A stretch of 32,700 bases of DNA from the NCBI GenBank assembly GCA_946620235.1, contig CAMONC010000010.1, forward strand, positions 1 through 32,700, written 5' to 3'. Each line of letters opens with the position of its first letter. The stretch's first letter is position 1. Under the pieces are notes generated by a model. It made no database searches and was not told the DNA's origin. It saw only the letters and a program-made list of their open reading frames with translations. Below, piece after piece: positions 32,678 through 32,700 of the stretch. This DNA comes from an uncultured Lachnospiraceae bacterium (GTDB lineage Bacteria > Bacillota > Clostridia > Lachnospirales > Lachnospiraceae). The position numbers and the translations under genes are program-made.

Positions 32678-32700
32678 ATGCGAGCTTTGATAATTAATTG
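32678..32700 (+). CDS. Start of a probable flavodoxin-like / NADPH-dependent FMN reductase protein (partial)
   Basis: ATG 32678 with GAAGGAG (32662-32668) 9 bases upstream opens a frame MRALIIN that runs off the window. The start M-(K/R)-x-L-I-I-N is common in flavodoxin-fold NAD(P)H oxidoreductases, but seven residues are too few for a firm call. Confidence 0.4.

Noticed and set aside
1-32700. tRNA/rRNA genes, insertion sequences, CRISPR arrays, integrase or att sites
   Set aside because: No sequence supporting any of these was found by reading both strands; no transposase or recombinase frame is present.

Overview
The window looks like a chromosomal segment of a motile Clostridia member, most likely Lachnospiraceae (Butyrivibrio/Roseburia-like). 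This is inferred from gene content and order: fliL-fliM-fliY-cheY-fliOPQR-flhBAFG-pilZ-cheBAWCD-fliA on one strand, a FliY-type switch protein, CheC and CheD together, a DUF342 (FapA-like) protein and a DUF6115-like protein after the motility sigma factor, then rpsB-tsf. GTG and TTG starts, strong GGAGG Shine-Dalgarno sites and very short gaps also fit a Gram-positive anaerobe. No taxon-decisive marker such as 16S rRNA is present.

Bases 1 to about 20974 form one dense motility and chemotaxis operon on the + strand. It starts inside fliL and runs through the C-ring (FliM, FliY), CheY, the export gate (FliO, P, Q, R, FlhB, FlhA), placement factors (FlhF, FlhG), a YcgR/PilZ c-di-GMP effector, the chemotaxis core (CheB, CheA, CheW, CheC, CheD), a small membrane protein, sigma-28 (FliA), a FapA-like protein and three poorly characterised proteins. 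The third of these carries a lone MltG-type LysM-like domain. Signal flow can be read from the set: CheA/CheW phosphorylate CheY and CheB; CheC (modulated by CheD) and the two CheC-type centres of FliY remove phosphate; CheY-P acts on FliM/FliY; PilZ brings in c-di-GMP. The methyltransferase CheR is not in the window.

Bases 20975 to 22979 hold a terminator/promoter overlap and leader, then rpsB and tsf, closed by a strong terminator. An O-acetylhomoserine sulfhydrylase and a membrane-anchored endonuclease/exonuclease/phosphatase family protein follow.

From about 25.4 kb the region is accessory. It holds a serine hydrolase whose ribosome binding site lies inside a terminator hairpin, a GNAT acetyltransferase, a minus-strand membrane GGDEF protein, a secreted or anchored GH25-GH3 double glycosidase with a possible leaderless transcript, a SAM methyltransferase, a 37-codon remnant of a second GNAT copy, a C_GCAxxG_C_C family protein, and the first codons of a probable flavodoxin-like protein. 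The most unusual items are the GH25-GH3 fusion, the hairpin-embedded ribosome binding site, the rpsB terminator/promoter overlap, and the GNAT debris whose differences are almost all synonymous.
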